The notes under the pieces are model-generated. The model was not told the origin of the DNA, did not search any database, and was given only the letters and a program-made list of their open reading frames with translations. Below, in pieces: positions 11,260 to 24,236 of a stretch of 64,000 bases of DNA. Numbering within the stretch: the first letter of the stretch is position 1; each line of letters starts with the position of its first letter. The position numbers were made by a program, and so were the translations under genes. This stretch comes from Rhexocercosporidium sp. MPI-PUGE-AT-0058 (taxonomy: Eukaryota; Ascomycota; Leotiomycetes; Helotiales), in NCBI GenBank assembly GCA_020746875.1, contig JAGTJL010000007.1:2232001-2296000 (forward strand), written 5' to 3'.

Positions 11260-12400
11260 ATGTCTACACTCGAGAAAGCCCTCCCTAAGCCGAAGATTGA
11301 GCTGTATAGCGGACAGTACTTCTTGGCATGCGGTTTGGGTGGAATAATAGGTAACCCCTCTCCCCTCTGCCCTTCCTCCCTCCGCTCCCACTACCCAACC
11401 CCTCTAAACCACACCAGAGATATGGAACACAACTAACGCACCCTCTCTCCAGCATGCGGACCAACACACACAGCCGTCACACCCCTCGACCTCGTAAAAT
11501 GCCGACGACAAGTCGACTCCGCCCTCTACAAATCCAACATCCAAGCCTGGAAAACAATCTACAAAGGCGAAGGACTCCGCGGGGTCTTCTTCGGCTGGTC
11601 CCCCACATTCGTAGGATACTGTTTCCAAGGCGGTGGAAAATACGGTTTCTACGAAGTCTTCAAATATACATATGGCGAGAAGCTGTTCCCTGGAATGAAC
11701 CCTACGTCTGTCTTCTTGGCTGCGAGTGCGAGCGCGGAGTTCCTGGCGGATATTGCGTTGTGTCCGTTTGAGAGTATTAAGGTCCGGATGCAGACGACTT
11801 TGCCGCCTTTTGCGCATAGCTTAAGGGAGGGCATGGGGAAGGTTATTAAGGAGGAGGGATATGCCGGGTGAGTTCGAATCTCGGCGTGTTGGGCAAACGG
11901 ATCAAAGAATACCGCTGACTGACTGTGACCAGGCTATACAAAGGTCTCTACCCACTCTGGGGTCGTCAGGTACGTAAAATCCCTCCCATCTTCGGAATTC
12001 AGCACTAAATTCCTCACAGATCCCCTACACGATGGTAAAATTCGCAACCTTCGAAACCACCGTCAACGCCATCTACAACTACCTTGGCAAGCCCAAATCC
12101 TCCTACAACGGCCTCCAACAAACCGGTGTCTCCTTCCTGGGAGGCTACATCGCCGGTATAGGATGTGCCGTCGTCTCGCATCCCGCAGATGTAATGGTTT
12201 CGAAACTCAACTCGGACCGCAAGAAGGGCGAGGGCGCTGGCAAGGCCATGACGAGGATTTATGGGAATATTGGGTTCAAGGGACTTTGGAATGGTCTGCC
12301 GGTTCGGATATTGATGATTGGTACGCTCACTGCGTTCCAGTGGTTGATTTATGATAGTTTTAAGGTGGGCTTGGGGTTGCCTACTACGGGTGGTCATTGA
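11260..12400 (+). CDS. PIC2: mitochondrial phosphate/copper carrier (PIC2-like)
   Basis: Mitochondrial carrier family protein of the inner membrane that imports phosphate (and, for yeast Pic2, copper) into the matrix. Exons 11260-11350, 11453-11867, 11933-11969 and 12020-12400 give 307 residues, the usual length. The three carrier signatures are visible: [14 protein letters not shown] and the third-repeat [27 protein letters not shown] near residue 35, [23 protein letters not shown] and the GLPTTG tail match Pic2 rather than Mir1. All introns are short with GT...AG ends, and every junction preserves the reading frame. The gene appears intact and conserved, unlike its decayed HET neighbour. 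The assignment to Pic2 rests on remembered family features, not on a search. Confidence 0.95.
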
Positions 12401-15400
12401 GTTGGGTGTGGTGGGGAGAAAATGGGGCATGGAGGGGTAATGGCGGGGTAATTGGTGTCATGGGGAGTTTGGTGCTTTTGGCAAACATGCGGATAGAAAA
12501 TGTTTCTTCCAAGCTCAGTTGTAGGTATTTTTGATTTATTTCACGCTCTTCGAGAAATTAGCATGATATGGAACCATGGTGATTGTGAGATCATTCCCTG
12601 CGATATTAAAACCACACCCTCACCTTCAATCCCAGGAGCACGCACAGTATCTGCACGAGAAACTTCGCACAGAAGTAGGCGCTACTATCAGAGTCGACTT
12701 TATGGTTTAAGGGTCTTCAAGAACGATGAGACATTCTCTTATCGCGGAGGTATAGTTTCGTTTGCGCCAGCGTCAGCCTGGTCCGAAGGGTTTGAACCTT
12801 CTGATGGAGGATGCGGTGGTAGAGAGAACCAGTTGGCAGTAGAATGGCTAGTGACGACACGACACCTTTGACGGTGGAGAATATTGTCATTTATTTTCTC
12901 CTGTCACTGTTTTTATTCCTCTCTCGTTTTCAGGATGAAGGAGTAGAAGAGAAACCGTTCTTCTTATATCATCTGCCCTTGGGTGTCCGAAACTGAAGCC
13001 AAATGATACTGCAAAGCCTTGCTACCCAATGAAGTAGGTCGAAGTTGTTGTTCTATAGTGTTTCTAGGGACTTGGTCAAGGGGGTTTGTATTTATAGCTC
13101 AGCCTGGAAACAGACATGTTGGGATTTAGGCGTGGAAATTTGTAAGTGTGTGTTCATCCGCGGGTTTCATTCACTTCAACTAATGGTTTATATCCAGTCT
13201 AATTCACTACGCCTTAATTTCTGCCACTAGATTGAAATTCATTTACCCCAACGGATCGATATCTTGCTTGATGATGTGTGTAGCTAGGACTGTACAAGTA
13301 AGCAGCTAACTATAGAGTCCTGTTTCAACATCGAGCACGCAATGGATAAGTCGAAATTCTAGGCTGTGGTTTGGTTTGTGTTCTTCGGCATAGGAGTGAG
13401 TTTAAACGTGATGATTGGAATCGTCGTGAGGCTGATGATGTTTTGTATTCATTCCTTCACTGGTTTTACAGCAGGACTTGTGAAGGCTCAATAGAAACTC
13501 GTACTTCCGAGAATCCGGCGGAGAGGTCCACGATGATGACAGTGAGGAAATGCGGCAGTGCATGAGACGATGACAAACACACTTTCCCTGAAGCAAAATA
13601 AATAATAAACGTATACACGCCCAGAATTTCACTCAGGCTCCAGGTATAATCAAACTCATCTCCGATTCAAATCTTGGTGGTACTACATTTAGAGAAATTC
13701 CTGTGACGCATTGTGAGGTCAACCCAGCCCCTTTGTTCTTCATCGCCTTTTCCGTGCATTCTACAGTTGTCGTTCTTGCAATGTTGTAGTCGTTTTATAG
13801 TTTCCTGACAAATCAATAGAATGCCGGTGATCGACGGGAATTCGCAATACAAGAATAGTTAAACTGAGCATCTACAAAGTTCAGCAGAGTAATTCAATAA
13901 CAGTTATTGGAGTGAGACTGGGGCAGGACATATAGATCCCTGTTCTTCTGAGATGTTGGGGGACTGCAAATCAACAAATATCGACCATGGAAACCACATG
14001 AGAAGATCTTCCTGTGTGCTCACAACGATGAGAAATACACTTGTGGTTGGTTTCTAGCAGGAGATATATGTCATTCTGTTTGCTGGGATACTTGGTGCAG
14101 TGATCTAGCCGTCCATGACAGAAATTGATGATAGCAAATTCCACAGTCGATATTGTCTTTGGCACGGATAGGGAAGATGGCGGCGATACATGAGATATTT
14201 CTAATCACTTTCAAAACTTTTCTCATACTTAGTAATATGTCATAAACGATCTTCCATCAAATATTTGAAACACGAATTCCAAGTTTTCGGGAAACACCTT
14301 GGCTCCAAGATGCATCTCATCAGTAATTACCGAGTCAAAACTTGAATTTCCGCTTGTCGTTTGGATTGATGCTGCGAGGAACCTTTAAACTGGAACTCAC
14401 CTTTGAGAATTCCGCTCGTACGAGCAGAGTCAATTCGTGTTGGCTGATGAGTTTAAGAGATCTTTGCCTTGAATCAATGGAGGAGAAGAAGAAGCGGTGG
14501 GTGCTCAGCATAGCTGGAGTGGGTTTGCTTAAGAAGGGGTACATATAGAACACTTAGCCAATTTCTCTGATCACAGACAAAAAAGGCAGAACGGAACAGA
14601 CTTGATGGTCTGTATTGTATCATGGCGGCCTCGAGAAGCTGTTTACATATTTCCAAGCGCTTAGTCGGTCCTACAATGGCAACTCCATATACACGATGTG
14701 AAGCACGACATCATAATATCGATGTAGAAGTATTGAGATCAAGAATGAAGCTGGGTGACGAGATTTCTGCAAATAGGATAGCGAAATGATGGGTGACAGC
14801 AAAAATGAGGAAGTGGAGCAGCTCACCTGGATAGTTTCGAAGGGAATGTCGAAGGTCATCGAATTTATTCTTGCTTTAATTGCTTAGCATACGTATGAGC
14901 GTTCTTGTTTTGAAAAGGGTTTCAAGAATAGCACATCATGTCATTCTCTCGGGTTCCGACCTAGATCAGTTTGAATCCCTGCCGGGGTGGTTGCTGAGGG
15001 GGAGTTTGTACCTTGGTCAGCTCAGCCTCTCGCCTGAATTCGCCACCAATTACCTCCACTTGTTCCATGCTGCTGGTCACGATCGAGTGATAGACTAAAT
15101 GAAGCTCACGTAATCTGTTTATTGATTTCAGTGTTATCTTGCTTGAGACCGAAGATGCTTCGCTTGTGGGGTAGCCATACCTTGACTCGACCAACTTTTA
15201 CATTGAGCCACTGGTGATGTCCATAATAGAGTTAACCTTCGAGAACTTGGAGGAAATCTAGGGTGTATACTTCAGTACCAATGATCACTTTGGCGGAGTC
15301 AGTCGTGAAAATAGAACGAAAAGACGACATCTTATCTTCCATCAATCGTGGGCGCAACCCTGATTCTGCAAACGCTGCTACGAGAACTCTCTATCCTTCC

Positions 15401-16397
15401 CACCATCAATTCTAGGAAGGAATAAGTCTGAGCAATCTGACTAGAGCTTTATTGACGTCGTTCGCTACTAGCACATCGGCCAGAGCGTCGAGATGGAGCC
15501 CTTCGTGGCTCCTAGGGGGGAGGTACGTATAGAATCTGATGAGTTCCACCAAAACACGTACTGTATTTCATACATCCTATTTTAGAAGTCTAGATAGTAC
15601 ATATCACGACTTCGAGTCCAATGGAATAATCTGTATTGATTTTTTGAAGCCGGAAATTCTTGGCGACGAGGCCCTCAAGGTACCAAGTGGCTCTTTGAAG
15701 AGAAAGAGACAGTGGGGTTCACCCCTCCAAAACTGGAGGAAAACAAGACAAAGATGGCATAATGGGCCCAGATTAGACAAAGAGGACAGTCAGCGGAAAG
15801 TTCAAGGATGGGAGGGGTCTATATGATATCAGCGAGAAAAGTCATGCCCTTGATCGGTACAAGTAGCCCAGAACACAAACCCCAACCATTCTATCTTTTC
15901 CTAGTAAAGCGTCTATGTTGGTGATATCTGAAGCTGAGTTGCACGATGTAGGAGAAATATGAGGAGGTGAATTTTGACTAGACCATCCGGCCCAAATGGC
16001 TAGAACATGGCAATCTACGGCCTACGAGCATCATGCCGTTTCTTGGATGGGAATCCTTCATTTAACTTACCATAGCAATTATAAATACGCAACTTGTGTG
16101 TTTGTTCCCGGAGTCATAGTTGGTAAGCAACGAACCACTACGTCAGGTCACCTCGAGATGAGGCCGATTCGTGTGTAACTAAAAGAATGGCCTTGCTTAA
16201 CAGACTGGAGATCATGTCAAAGTGAACTTGCGCTTGCACAAATCTCTTCATTCGTAAGGTTATATCCGGTAATGACGGCAACATCTTGATCTCTTTCGTT
16301 AGCAATTTCTTGACTAGGGACTCTGAATTTGTCCTCCCATTGAAAATGTCAGCAAAACCCATTCCGTACACACCCACAGTCCACCGCCACGTTCTTC
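12401..16397. other. 4-kb gene-poor interval
   Basis: No frame here shows a recognisable domain, a plausible exon chain or conserved motifs. An open frame at 15539-15826 (95 codons, lysine/arginine-rich end) is the only one with a real ATG and some coding character, but I cannot support it as a gene. The interval separates the carrier 3' end from the P450 3' end, so it should hold two terminators. No tRNA or rRNA was found. Confidence 0.5.
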
Positions 16398-18198
16398 CTA
16401 TATCTCTTCGTGGAGTCTTGTGACCGTAAGCCAGAAATTGTGAATCAGAAATATACCTCTAGCAACATTTGTCCCGACCGGCTTCTGCGCATCAACAGCT
16501 GCGAAGTCAAATCGCCGGAAGAGCTGCGAAAAAGTCAGCATGAAGCAGTAACACAGCATCGTGAAACTCACCTCAACAAACACTTTATTCAGCTCCATCA
16601 ATGCCACATTTCTTCCTAGACACTGATACTTCCCAAATGAAAAGACGAGATCTAGCGTCTGCTCCAAGTCCTTGGTCTTCTCGGGTGGGCCCTCAAGCCA
16701 TCTCTCGGGTCGGAAGGTATTTGCGTCCTGGCCAAAGATGTCTTTGCTTCTGAAAATGCCAAATGCATCATATCCAATAGATGTACCTCCCGGGATAAAC
16801 ATGCCGTTTACAACATCACCTCCAGGTGGCACTTCCTTGGCCATGAGGCCCACAACAGGAGGCCAATATCGAAGCCCTTCTTTGATGATGGCTTGTAAGT
16901 AAGGAAGCCTTCTGGCTTCAGCGTCTCGGATTGGTGAAGAAACAGAAGATTGAGAGATCTCGGCACGGAATCTAGCGAGGATGCGTGGGTTTGACATTAG
17001 ATGGAGGAAGATTATTCGAACTGCGACAGCTGTTGTGTCTGACCCCGCGATTCTTGAGGTTGGTCAGCGGAAATCAACCAAATCCAATGCTGCGGGGCTG
17101 AACTAACATTTGAAGTATCGTCTCCGATTCCGCTTCATCTTTGGTTAGACCATGGCGGATGAACGATCCCAGCATATCATTTCCAGCCTCTTCTGCATTC
17201 GGTCCAAATCGTTTCCCAACGGTCTCCTTCGCGATTCTGAAACCTATCAGCCATGTGCCCTCTCACTGAAAAGTTCCACCCACCCTAGAAGCTTTCCGAA
17301 TCCGATCGGGTCTTTCTCAGATGGCAAAATTAGTTTGACGAGCTTGGTCTGGAGTAGCCAATTCATCCAGGGTAGGACAGTTACTAGCATTGCCGCTGGA
17401 AGGGTTTCTTCCACCGTTTTGATGTACTCGTATACGTCTGAGTCCGTCTCGAGGAACCCGAAAGCCCTGCCGTAAGCCAAATGCGTGATCACATCCAGAG
17501 TGAAGTATTGGGCTTTGCGGCCGAAATCGAATGGCTTAAACTCCGAGCCAGTGGTGAGATATTTCTCAACCAAACTGACTAGGTTCGCTACATTCTCATC
17601 GATCTTCTGTTCCATATTCTCAAGTTCTTTCCCAGAGTACTGTTGGGATCGTCAATGCTGTTGATAAACAATGAAAGAATCAAGCAACAAGATTCTTACG
17701 CCAGCGGCCATTTTAGCACGAAGTGCATTGTGCTTGTCCTCATTTCTCTCAGACTCGATGTTCTCGCGGCTAGGGTCAAACTTCATACCAATGTACCACT
17801 CTGATCGTGTGTACGTTGATCGCACACCCAGCATGCGCCGCATCTGATTCGGGTCACTCGTTACCAAATGGTTGGGACCAATCCTGGCCAAGGAGCCTAT
17901 GTGACAAGGAAGTCAGCGACCGTGTACATCAATCCACTATATGTCTCAGAGGAAGCTCATTCTCACCGTAGCGCTGGTTTGCATTGGCGAATTCCATGTG
18001 CATGTTTCCACCAGAGACAGCACGGATCAGCCATAATTTCGAGAAGCCTGCCAGTCTGGGACCTTTGACATGTCGCAAACGGTTCCATGCAAGTAGAGTT
18101 CGCACGACAAAGAGTGATAGGCCAAGAATGAGCAAGGTAGATGCAATGGCAGCAGGGCTACCATTGTGTAGCATGATCGACTCGAAGACACGAATCAT
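16398..18198 (-). CDS. cytochrome P450, pisatin-demethylase type
   Basis: Heme monooxygenase of the endoplasmic reticulum. Exons on the minus strand: 18198-17967, 17896-17700, 17639-17284, 17236-17108, 17052-16572 and 16523-16398, giving 506 residues, normal for the family. An N-terminal membrane anchor lies at about residues 14-36. The I-helix AGSDTT follows the exon 4/5 junction (about 307-312), then KEGLR (ExxR), FRPERW, and the heme loop FSFGKYQCLGR with the axial Cys at about 449. All catalytic elements are present, so the enzyme should be active. N-terminal sequence and AGSDTT-type helix resemble the pisatin demethylase/ABA-type group, but the substrate is unknown. It is transcribed head-to-head with the methyltransferase at 18628, suggesting shared regulation and a joint metabolic step. 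Confidence 0.93.
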
Positions 18199-18627
18199 GC
18201 TGGTGCTTCGTTTGGGAAGTCAGTTCTCCATAGATGGGAATGAGAGAGTGTACGAGGGGCCAGGAATAAATGCGGATGCACCAAGTGTTATCTGCATAAT
18301 ACGAAATATGTACTCGTACAGCATTGGCACGCTGCAAGCTGCAGTGCAGCTGCACTGCATCAGCTGTCACCCTCGCGCGGAAGCGAGCCGGGGCCGCGAG
18401 CCCAATGAAAGCCGCAAATTAGACGGAGCGTGAACTTTAAAATGTCTTCGCCGAGTTGAACACTTCTGTTCCCCGATCCATCCCGGGACAGTGGTGAATT
18501 TCCTCGACAAAAGTGGCGTTTCTTGCGACTGGTACTCTGGTATCCGCGGTAATACACATATATGGTGGCATCGCACTGTAGATGCATCCGGGAGTGTAAG
18601 TTGAAAAAGACATCTTGCTGAAATACG
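18199..18627. promoter_or_regulatory. bidirectional promoter, P450/methyltransferase
   Basis: The two divergent start codons are 429 bp apart, so both promoters lie in this stretch. It includes a dyad-like CTGCAG/TGCAGC-rich segment at about 18325-18362 that could bind a regulator. No TATA box in the usual position was identified with confidence. Confidence 0.5.
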
Positions 18628-20273
18628 ATGGCATCTGTACCGAATTCAAATGCACAGGAGGGTACTCCTGATGCTCAAGTCGACAATACTGGAGTACCCA
18701 TCGAGGTGAGATCTTCCTGGAACTTGCCAATATTCGATGGCTAAATCTAGTTGATAACTTGAAATTTTCTAGGCCGATGATGAGTCCGACCACGATTCTG
18801 CATTTGGTGATGTAAGTCAATAATCACCAGTGAAATTCGCACTGCCTAAAAACCGTTCTACAGGGCGAAGCATCGTCCACAACATCCATCTCATCGAGTA
18901 TATTGAAGTACCGAGAAGAAAATGGAAGGACATATCATGCATATAAGGAATTGAGTGAAGTTATCACCAGGTCTATGAGCCCACCGCACTAGAACTAACT
19001 GTATGCAGAATACGTTTTGCCAAACGACGAGGTATATTTATTCTTGTTGTAACAAAACGCGACGTATGATGCTAACACGACGTGCAGCACGAACTTGACC
19101 GTCTAGGTACGATCTTCATGAAAGAGAAATTCATACAACTAACTAAATTTAAGACCTGCAACATCACTTGTTCCTGCTCACGCAACAAGGGAAACTGTTT
19201 CTATGTCCCATTCCAAAGGAACAGCAACTCCATCGCGTGCTTGATGTCGGGACGGGAACTGGAATTTGGGCGATCGATTTCGGTACGACTTGTCCAATCC
19301 AAATCAGAAAGAAGACTGACGCCAGCACTCCCAGCGGATGAACATCCCGAGACACAAGTAAGTGTCCTGTAATGTCAACCCGAACACTCTACTGAGTAAT
19401 GTTCCTTCAAGGTCTTGGGCATAGATCTCAGTCCCACGCAACCAAGCATGTATGTTCACCTCCCGTCTTCGGATACTCAAGACTAAGTTGAACTCTAGGG
19501 TCCCTCCCAATCTCAATTTCCAGATAGACGATCTAGAAGACGAGTGGGTATTCAGCCAAAAGTTCGACTTTATCTATAGCCGAATGCTAGTCGGCTCTTT
19601 CGCAAACTGGCCACGATTCTTTGAGCAAGCATACGAGTACGATTTATTCCTCTCACATATCCCCATCTACCACACGCACCTACAGTCTAATAAGTAAATA
19701 GAAATCTCACCCCAGGTGGCTGGATGGAAGTAACAGACATCTGTTTCCCAGCTCGCTCAGATGACAACAGCTGGCCACCTGGCTCAGCTCTCAAAGAATG
19801 GTCACGGCTGATGATCGAGTCCGCTGCAGTGCTAGGTCGATTTTCCAATAGTGCGGCATCGTACAAAGAGCAGATGGAGAAAGTTGGCTTTGAGAACGTA
19901 ACGGAAATTCAGAATAAGTGGCCAACGAGGGGCTGGCCTAAGGATCCTAAGATGAAGGAGCTTGGTACGTTCTTAGCCCACAAAGAAGAGTGAAATGGGG
20001 AGGCTAATGGATGAAATCAGGCATGTGGAATAAAGAAAATATGCTGGGCGCCCTGCATGGCATTAGTGTTGCGCTTTTCACGAGGGGCTTGGGTTGGTCG
20101 AATGAAGAGCTGGAGGTCTTCCTCGCTGGTGTAAGGAAGGAATGGGTGGATCCGAAGGTTCATGTCTACTTCCCTATGTAAGCTTTCGTGTTTTCCACAT
20201 TCTCTTCCGGCTCTTTCTAGCGCTGATATTATTCCGTAGATACACAGTCTATGCGCAAAAGCCTAAGGTTTAG
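18628..20273 (+). CDS. SAM-dependent methyltransferase, LaeA-like
   Basis: Class I methyltransferase of the fungal LaeA-like/secondary-metabolite group. Twelve exons: 18628-18705, 18773-18811, 18864-18954, 19009-19031, 19088-19106, 19154-19282, 19335-19357, 19412-19449, 19499-19636, 19702-19964, 20021-20177, 20240-20273, giving 343 residues. Family hallmarks in order: YREENGRTYHAYK, LPNDE, HELDRLDLQHH, the SAM-binding VLDVGTGTGIW (glycines about 116-120), GIDLSP, DDLEDEW, ENLTPGGWMEV, and the VYAQKP end. The order and spacing match the family, which supports the exon model including three very small exons. It may methylate a metabolite made by the divergent P450, or act as a global regulator like LaeA. 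The context favours the first. Confidence 0.88.
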
Positions 20274-21329
20274 AAGCTTGGCTAAGACAAGTCTTTCAAC
20301 GCCACAGCGAATGGCGTTATTTGCTCTTGAGCCAGGAGTCCATGATGAGCTAAAATGAGATTGACAAGAAGAACCCAAGTCACAACAAAGCAGCTCAAAG
20401 TACCAGACATTCGTCACGCAACAGACCTTCCTGATCCGCAACCCTTCATGGCAAGCTCCGCCATCAAAAAAATTGTCTTGATCCAAAGCTAGGCATCAGA
20501 AACAAGTACAATCATTTTGCTCTGGAAATACCGGCGTATCAACCGCGAGGAAACTGGCTCGTGGTAGTTGATGATTCTTTGTCGCGCTATGAGAGTGTTA
20601 TGTGTCCCCTCTGCTTTCTCTGTTGATGGGCTGGCTCAACCTCATTTTCGACCATGCCTTGTCTTGTCCGTCCTATGAAGATTTACCATTCGTTTTTTGA
20701 CTCGCCTTTTGACTCTCGAAAGGTGCCAGAAGAACTGACTATAAATGCATGCTTTAATCTTTCTAATGGCCGTGTGTCATTGTTGAAATTGGGAATAGCT
20801 TCGTGGAATTTGCATAAATGAGATGCTGGGCAGAACTTCCAAGTTTAAACGCTTTCACTTCGCTTGACGATCATTTGTATGCCGAGATGAGGCACAGTGT
20901 TTCAAATTTATTTGCACACAGCGAACGCCCATCTGATAGGTGCTTCTATATATCTGACCCCTAAAAGCCTGGCCTGGAGGCTCAGCCTCAACCCACTCGT
21001 ACCTGCCGCTGACATGATAACTTCAAGGACTTCAGGTTTCCTTTTTCCCTTTCCATAATATTTCTTGATTTCAACGTCTTCTTCCTAGATCGTGGAGATT
21101 CGACCTTCAGTATACAGAGAAATCCTTTGCCTCCATAATTACGTCCATGCGACAGAACACATACCCACGGCGTCTAGTCCAGAGATCGACATCTCCAACT
21201 CCCATGATATTTCCAATCCTGGAATCGAGAAAACATAAAGGGAAGGAGAAGTTTCTCAAGTAATATCCTCATTTCTGAACGAAACATCGTCCTCAAGCAC
21301 ATCGCTGAAAACGGCACAATGGGGGGATA
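20274..21329. other. intergenic, no supported gene
   Basis: About 1 kb between the methyltransferase stop and the first recognisable piece of the membrane-protein pseudogene. No open frame with coding character was seen. The right half may hold the former promoter of the pseudogene. Confidence 0.45.
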
Positions 21330-22962
21330 TCCTGGCGTGGTGGATCTCTCCAGTTGCCCCTGTTTACGATTCTGGGAATCGGACTAGCAATTGGGCATCA
21401 TCTCACTTATCGTGCCTTGGACGGAAAGGTGGTCAGGGACAGCGAAATTGGGCACAAGCTGTTAAGCAAATCAGAAACGTCTTTGTTTCCGTCGTCCTTG
21501 CTTCACTGGAGGTAGCGAGCAATTAATGAATCGGTAATTACAGCTGGTTCGTGATGTGACGAAAGTCGTTCGCCATCGATACACTGGATAGATTGTTCAC
21601 GCTCCCTGTCCGGTTCGTTCCAATTTTCAGTTTAAGGCTGCTCGGAGGCGCAAAAATTGCTGCTGTTCTCGGATTTCTTTCTTGGCTCTGGAGGTCTAAC
21701 TCCTGCAGCTACTCTGTCCGTTGTGCCAGCTCTTCGGAACAATACTTCATCTCTATTGATGCCTACACCTGACTTCAATACGTCCTCCCGGTGGCAATTT
21801 CAAACTGTCAACACCAGCCCGACCATTGAATCAACTGCGATACACTTGAAAACAGCAACATCCGCCACATTCGGTGGATAGTGATTCCCCCATCGGGTCC
21901 CTCCGCGAACTCTTCATTCAGCGTCCAGTTTTATGGACCAATGATCCGATGCGAAGAGCCTGGCCTAGGCTAAATAGTTTTCTTTAAATTATATTCAGAC
22001 GTTTCTCCAATGTGACCTCCATCATCACCACGGAAAATGTGGCGAAGATTTCGCAAAACGATAGTGGAGCGCGGGGTTTCTTGATCATGAGTTCATTTAG
22101 CCGGACCCAGAATGCACCAGATGAGCCGTATCGCCGAAAAGACGTGCTTAAAACTTATGACAATGTCAGTTCAGTTCCCATGGAGCGTGTTCCGTCCTTG
22201 AAATCCGGATCCATTCATTCAAAATGGCCCTCAGAATTACCAAGAAATTATTTATCAAGATCCTCCTCTGTTTATAGAGGAAGCCAGAAGCTCTGGGTTT
22301 AGACCGCCCAGCGAAACATTGTGTGCTCTCTCGTCAACCCCTCCTTCGACGTGGGATTTGAGTACATTGGTGGCATTGGCGAAGTGACCTACCAGCACGG
22401 CCAAGTCCTGCCGCCCGTGGCTCAGTATAATACTTCAGCACTGTCGATAACGTATGAGGATGAAGCACTGGGAATTGACGTTGCACCTGCTAAGGCGAAT
22501 CAGAATAGCGCAGATTACAGCAGTTTCCTAACTCTTGGAAACAACATCTTCGGCAACGTATTGACTTCCAGAATCCCAGTACGGGTGAAAATTGGTACCA
22601 CCAGCAACTTGTACAGTTATGAGCAGAATGATATCCTTGTCTCTTATTGCGTGGCAATATTTGTTGCGTTCATGTGTATGGTTGTTGGTATTGCGTTGTT
22701 ATTCGAGAACGAAATTTACAACAGTACTTCCTTCTCGACTGTCATGGGAACGACAAGGGATCCTGACTTTGACGTTCTGGCTGAAGGCGCATGTTTGGGA
22801 ACTAAAAAAGCAATGCTAAATGAGAAGGTCATGTTTGGAATTTTGACGGGCGCCAGGGAGATATATCTCAGACTCGCGGAATTCCGATGGACTTTACAAC
22901 ATGCAGCATTCGGATTGAAAGGGACGATCATGAAGACAAGGAAGGGCACTGCGTGTTCCTAA
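21330..22962 (+). pseudogene. decayed multi-spanning fungal membrane protein
   Basis: Fragments of one protein appear in changing frames, in order: WWISPVAPV, then GIGLAIGHHLTYRALDG (about 21375-21440), AIDTLDRLFTLP and AKIAAVLGFLSWL (about 21570-21690), TPAATLSVVPALRN (from about 21700), and a long open piece at 22321-22962 with TSFSTVMGTTRDPDFD, a central hydrophobic segment and HAAFGLKG near its end. This order and the STVMGTTR...HAAFG signature are typical of a large fungal family of transmembrane proteins of unknown function (DUF3176-like). At least three frame changes are needed, so the gene is dead. It is unlikely to be several separate genes. Confidence 0.7.
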
Positions 22963-24236
22963 AGTTCCTCCCCAACGTTATTATTCTCGTTCTCCATGGT
23001 TTAGATATCGCTACTCTATCATTCCTCAAGTCTCGTAGCCCACTTGAATCTCTTGAAGAACAGGTCCTTGGGACACTTATAGCCTTCATCCCTTGAGAAT
23101 CTCCAATCCCCTTCCCAAGAATGGTTATTATGCCTTCGAAAACCAGAATAGTCCTCCTCGCCCACAGATGCGAGTGAAAAACTCCGGCTCATTACCATCC
23201 TCCAGATCCGCCGTCTTCCTCACTAGGATTGGATGCTTGCAGTAATATTTGAATGTTTCCCAGGGGCCAAGAGCTCTCCACATCACGTTTCTGATGTTTG
23301 TGATATCAAACAAAGGGCGCTACGAACATCCTAAGCATACATATCCTTAGCTCGGATTGACCATTAAAACTCTATATTTTGCGCTCCTTCTGAGTTGGTT
23401 CTAGAGAACTCGACTCTCTAGAGAACTTGACTTCGATATCAAATATCGGGGCACCCGACGATGAATTTGTCATGGGTTTCTCCATCTTCGGTTTCATTTT
23501 GTTTCGCTGCAGACTTGAGTCAACTTGACCTCCGAATACGTTATCATCGAGGAAAGATACCAAGGACTTACTTGATATCTGGTACAGGGATTTCGATCCC
23601 AGAAGCAGTAGAGTTGAATAGGCGGTGAATCAAATGCGTGGTCAAGTATGATTTGAAGTGTCCTTATGGGTCAAATCTTTACCATCCAAGAGATCGCTTG
23701 AATCCTAAGTCGTTTACTAGTGTAGAGTTGCGTAGAGTAGGCTAGTCAAATGCGATGTTTCGCATGAATTGTAGTCTCAGCATTCACATGCCCCCCTGCA
23801 TTCACTCAAAACATCAATTATGCTAATTCTAAAGACAATGACGCTGAATCTACGAGCACTCGCTCGACTGTTTGCGAAATCGTCGACCTCGACCGAGCCC
23901 AATCACCAGCCCTTTGATGCCTGTGGTTTTGTCCTCTCAATGGATCATAGAGGACACGCTTTCTTAGAAACTTCCAGAAGGCCAGGGTTTCTGTGCTAAA
24001 TTGAAATGAAATTATGAGAAGTATACAATCGTCTTGCTTAGATTAGAGATGAACGCCGAATATCAGAAAGAATGGTTCAAAGTAAAACCAAGTTATAAAT
24101 TACAAGGTAGTCACGAAGTATGCCTCGTACCCACTTCTCCAAACCCGATTTGAGTCCAATAGACTTGGAAATAAAATCATAATGTTACATGCTAATGTCT
24201 CATTACAAATGATTGACTCTTGCAGGCAACATACAG
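22963..24236. other. intergenic, possible coding relics
   Basis: Two minus-strand open frames (23563-23372 and 23313-23128) have some protein-like composition. The second contains WRALGPWETFKYYCKHP and ends RGGLFWF. They cannot be joined into one gene with credible splice sites, and no family was recognised. 23580-24236 shows nothing. Confidence 0.35.

Noticed and set aside
12785..12840. tRNA-like T-arm on the minus strand (GAAGG TTCAAAC CCTTC) with a matching 7-bp acceptor
   Set aside because: Only 24 bases lie between the acceptor strand and the T-arm, too few for D and anticodon arms. No anticodon loop can be formed.
12500..12871. 123-codon frame downstream of the carrier gene
   Set aside because: Composition is not convincingly coding, it lies in the 3' region of the carrier, and no family features were seen.
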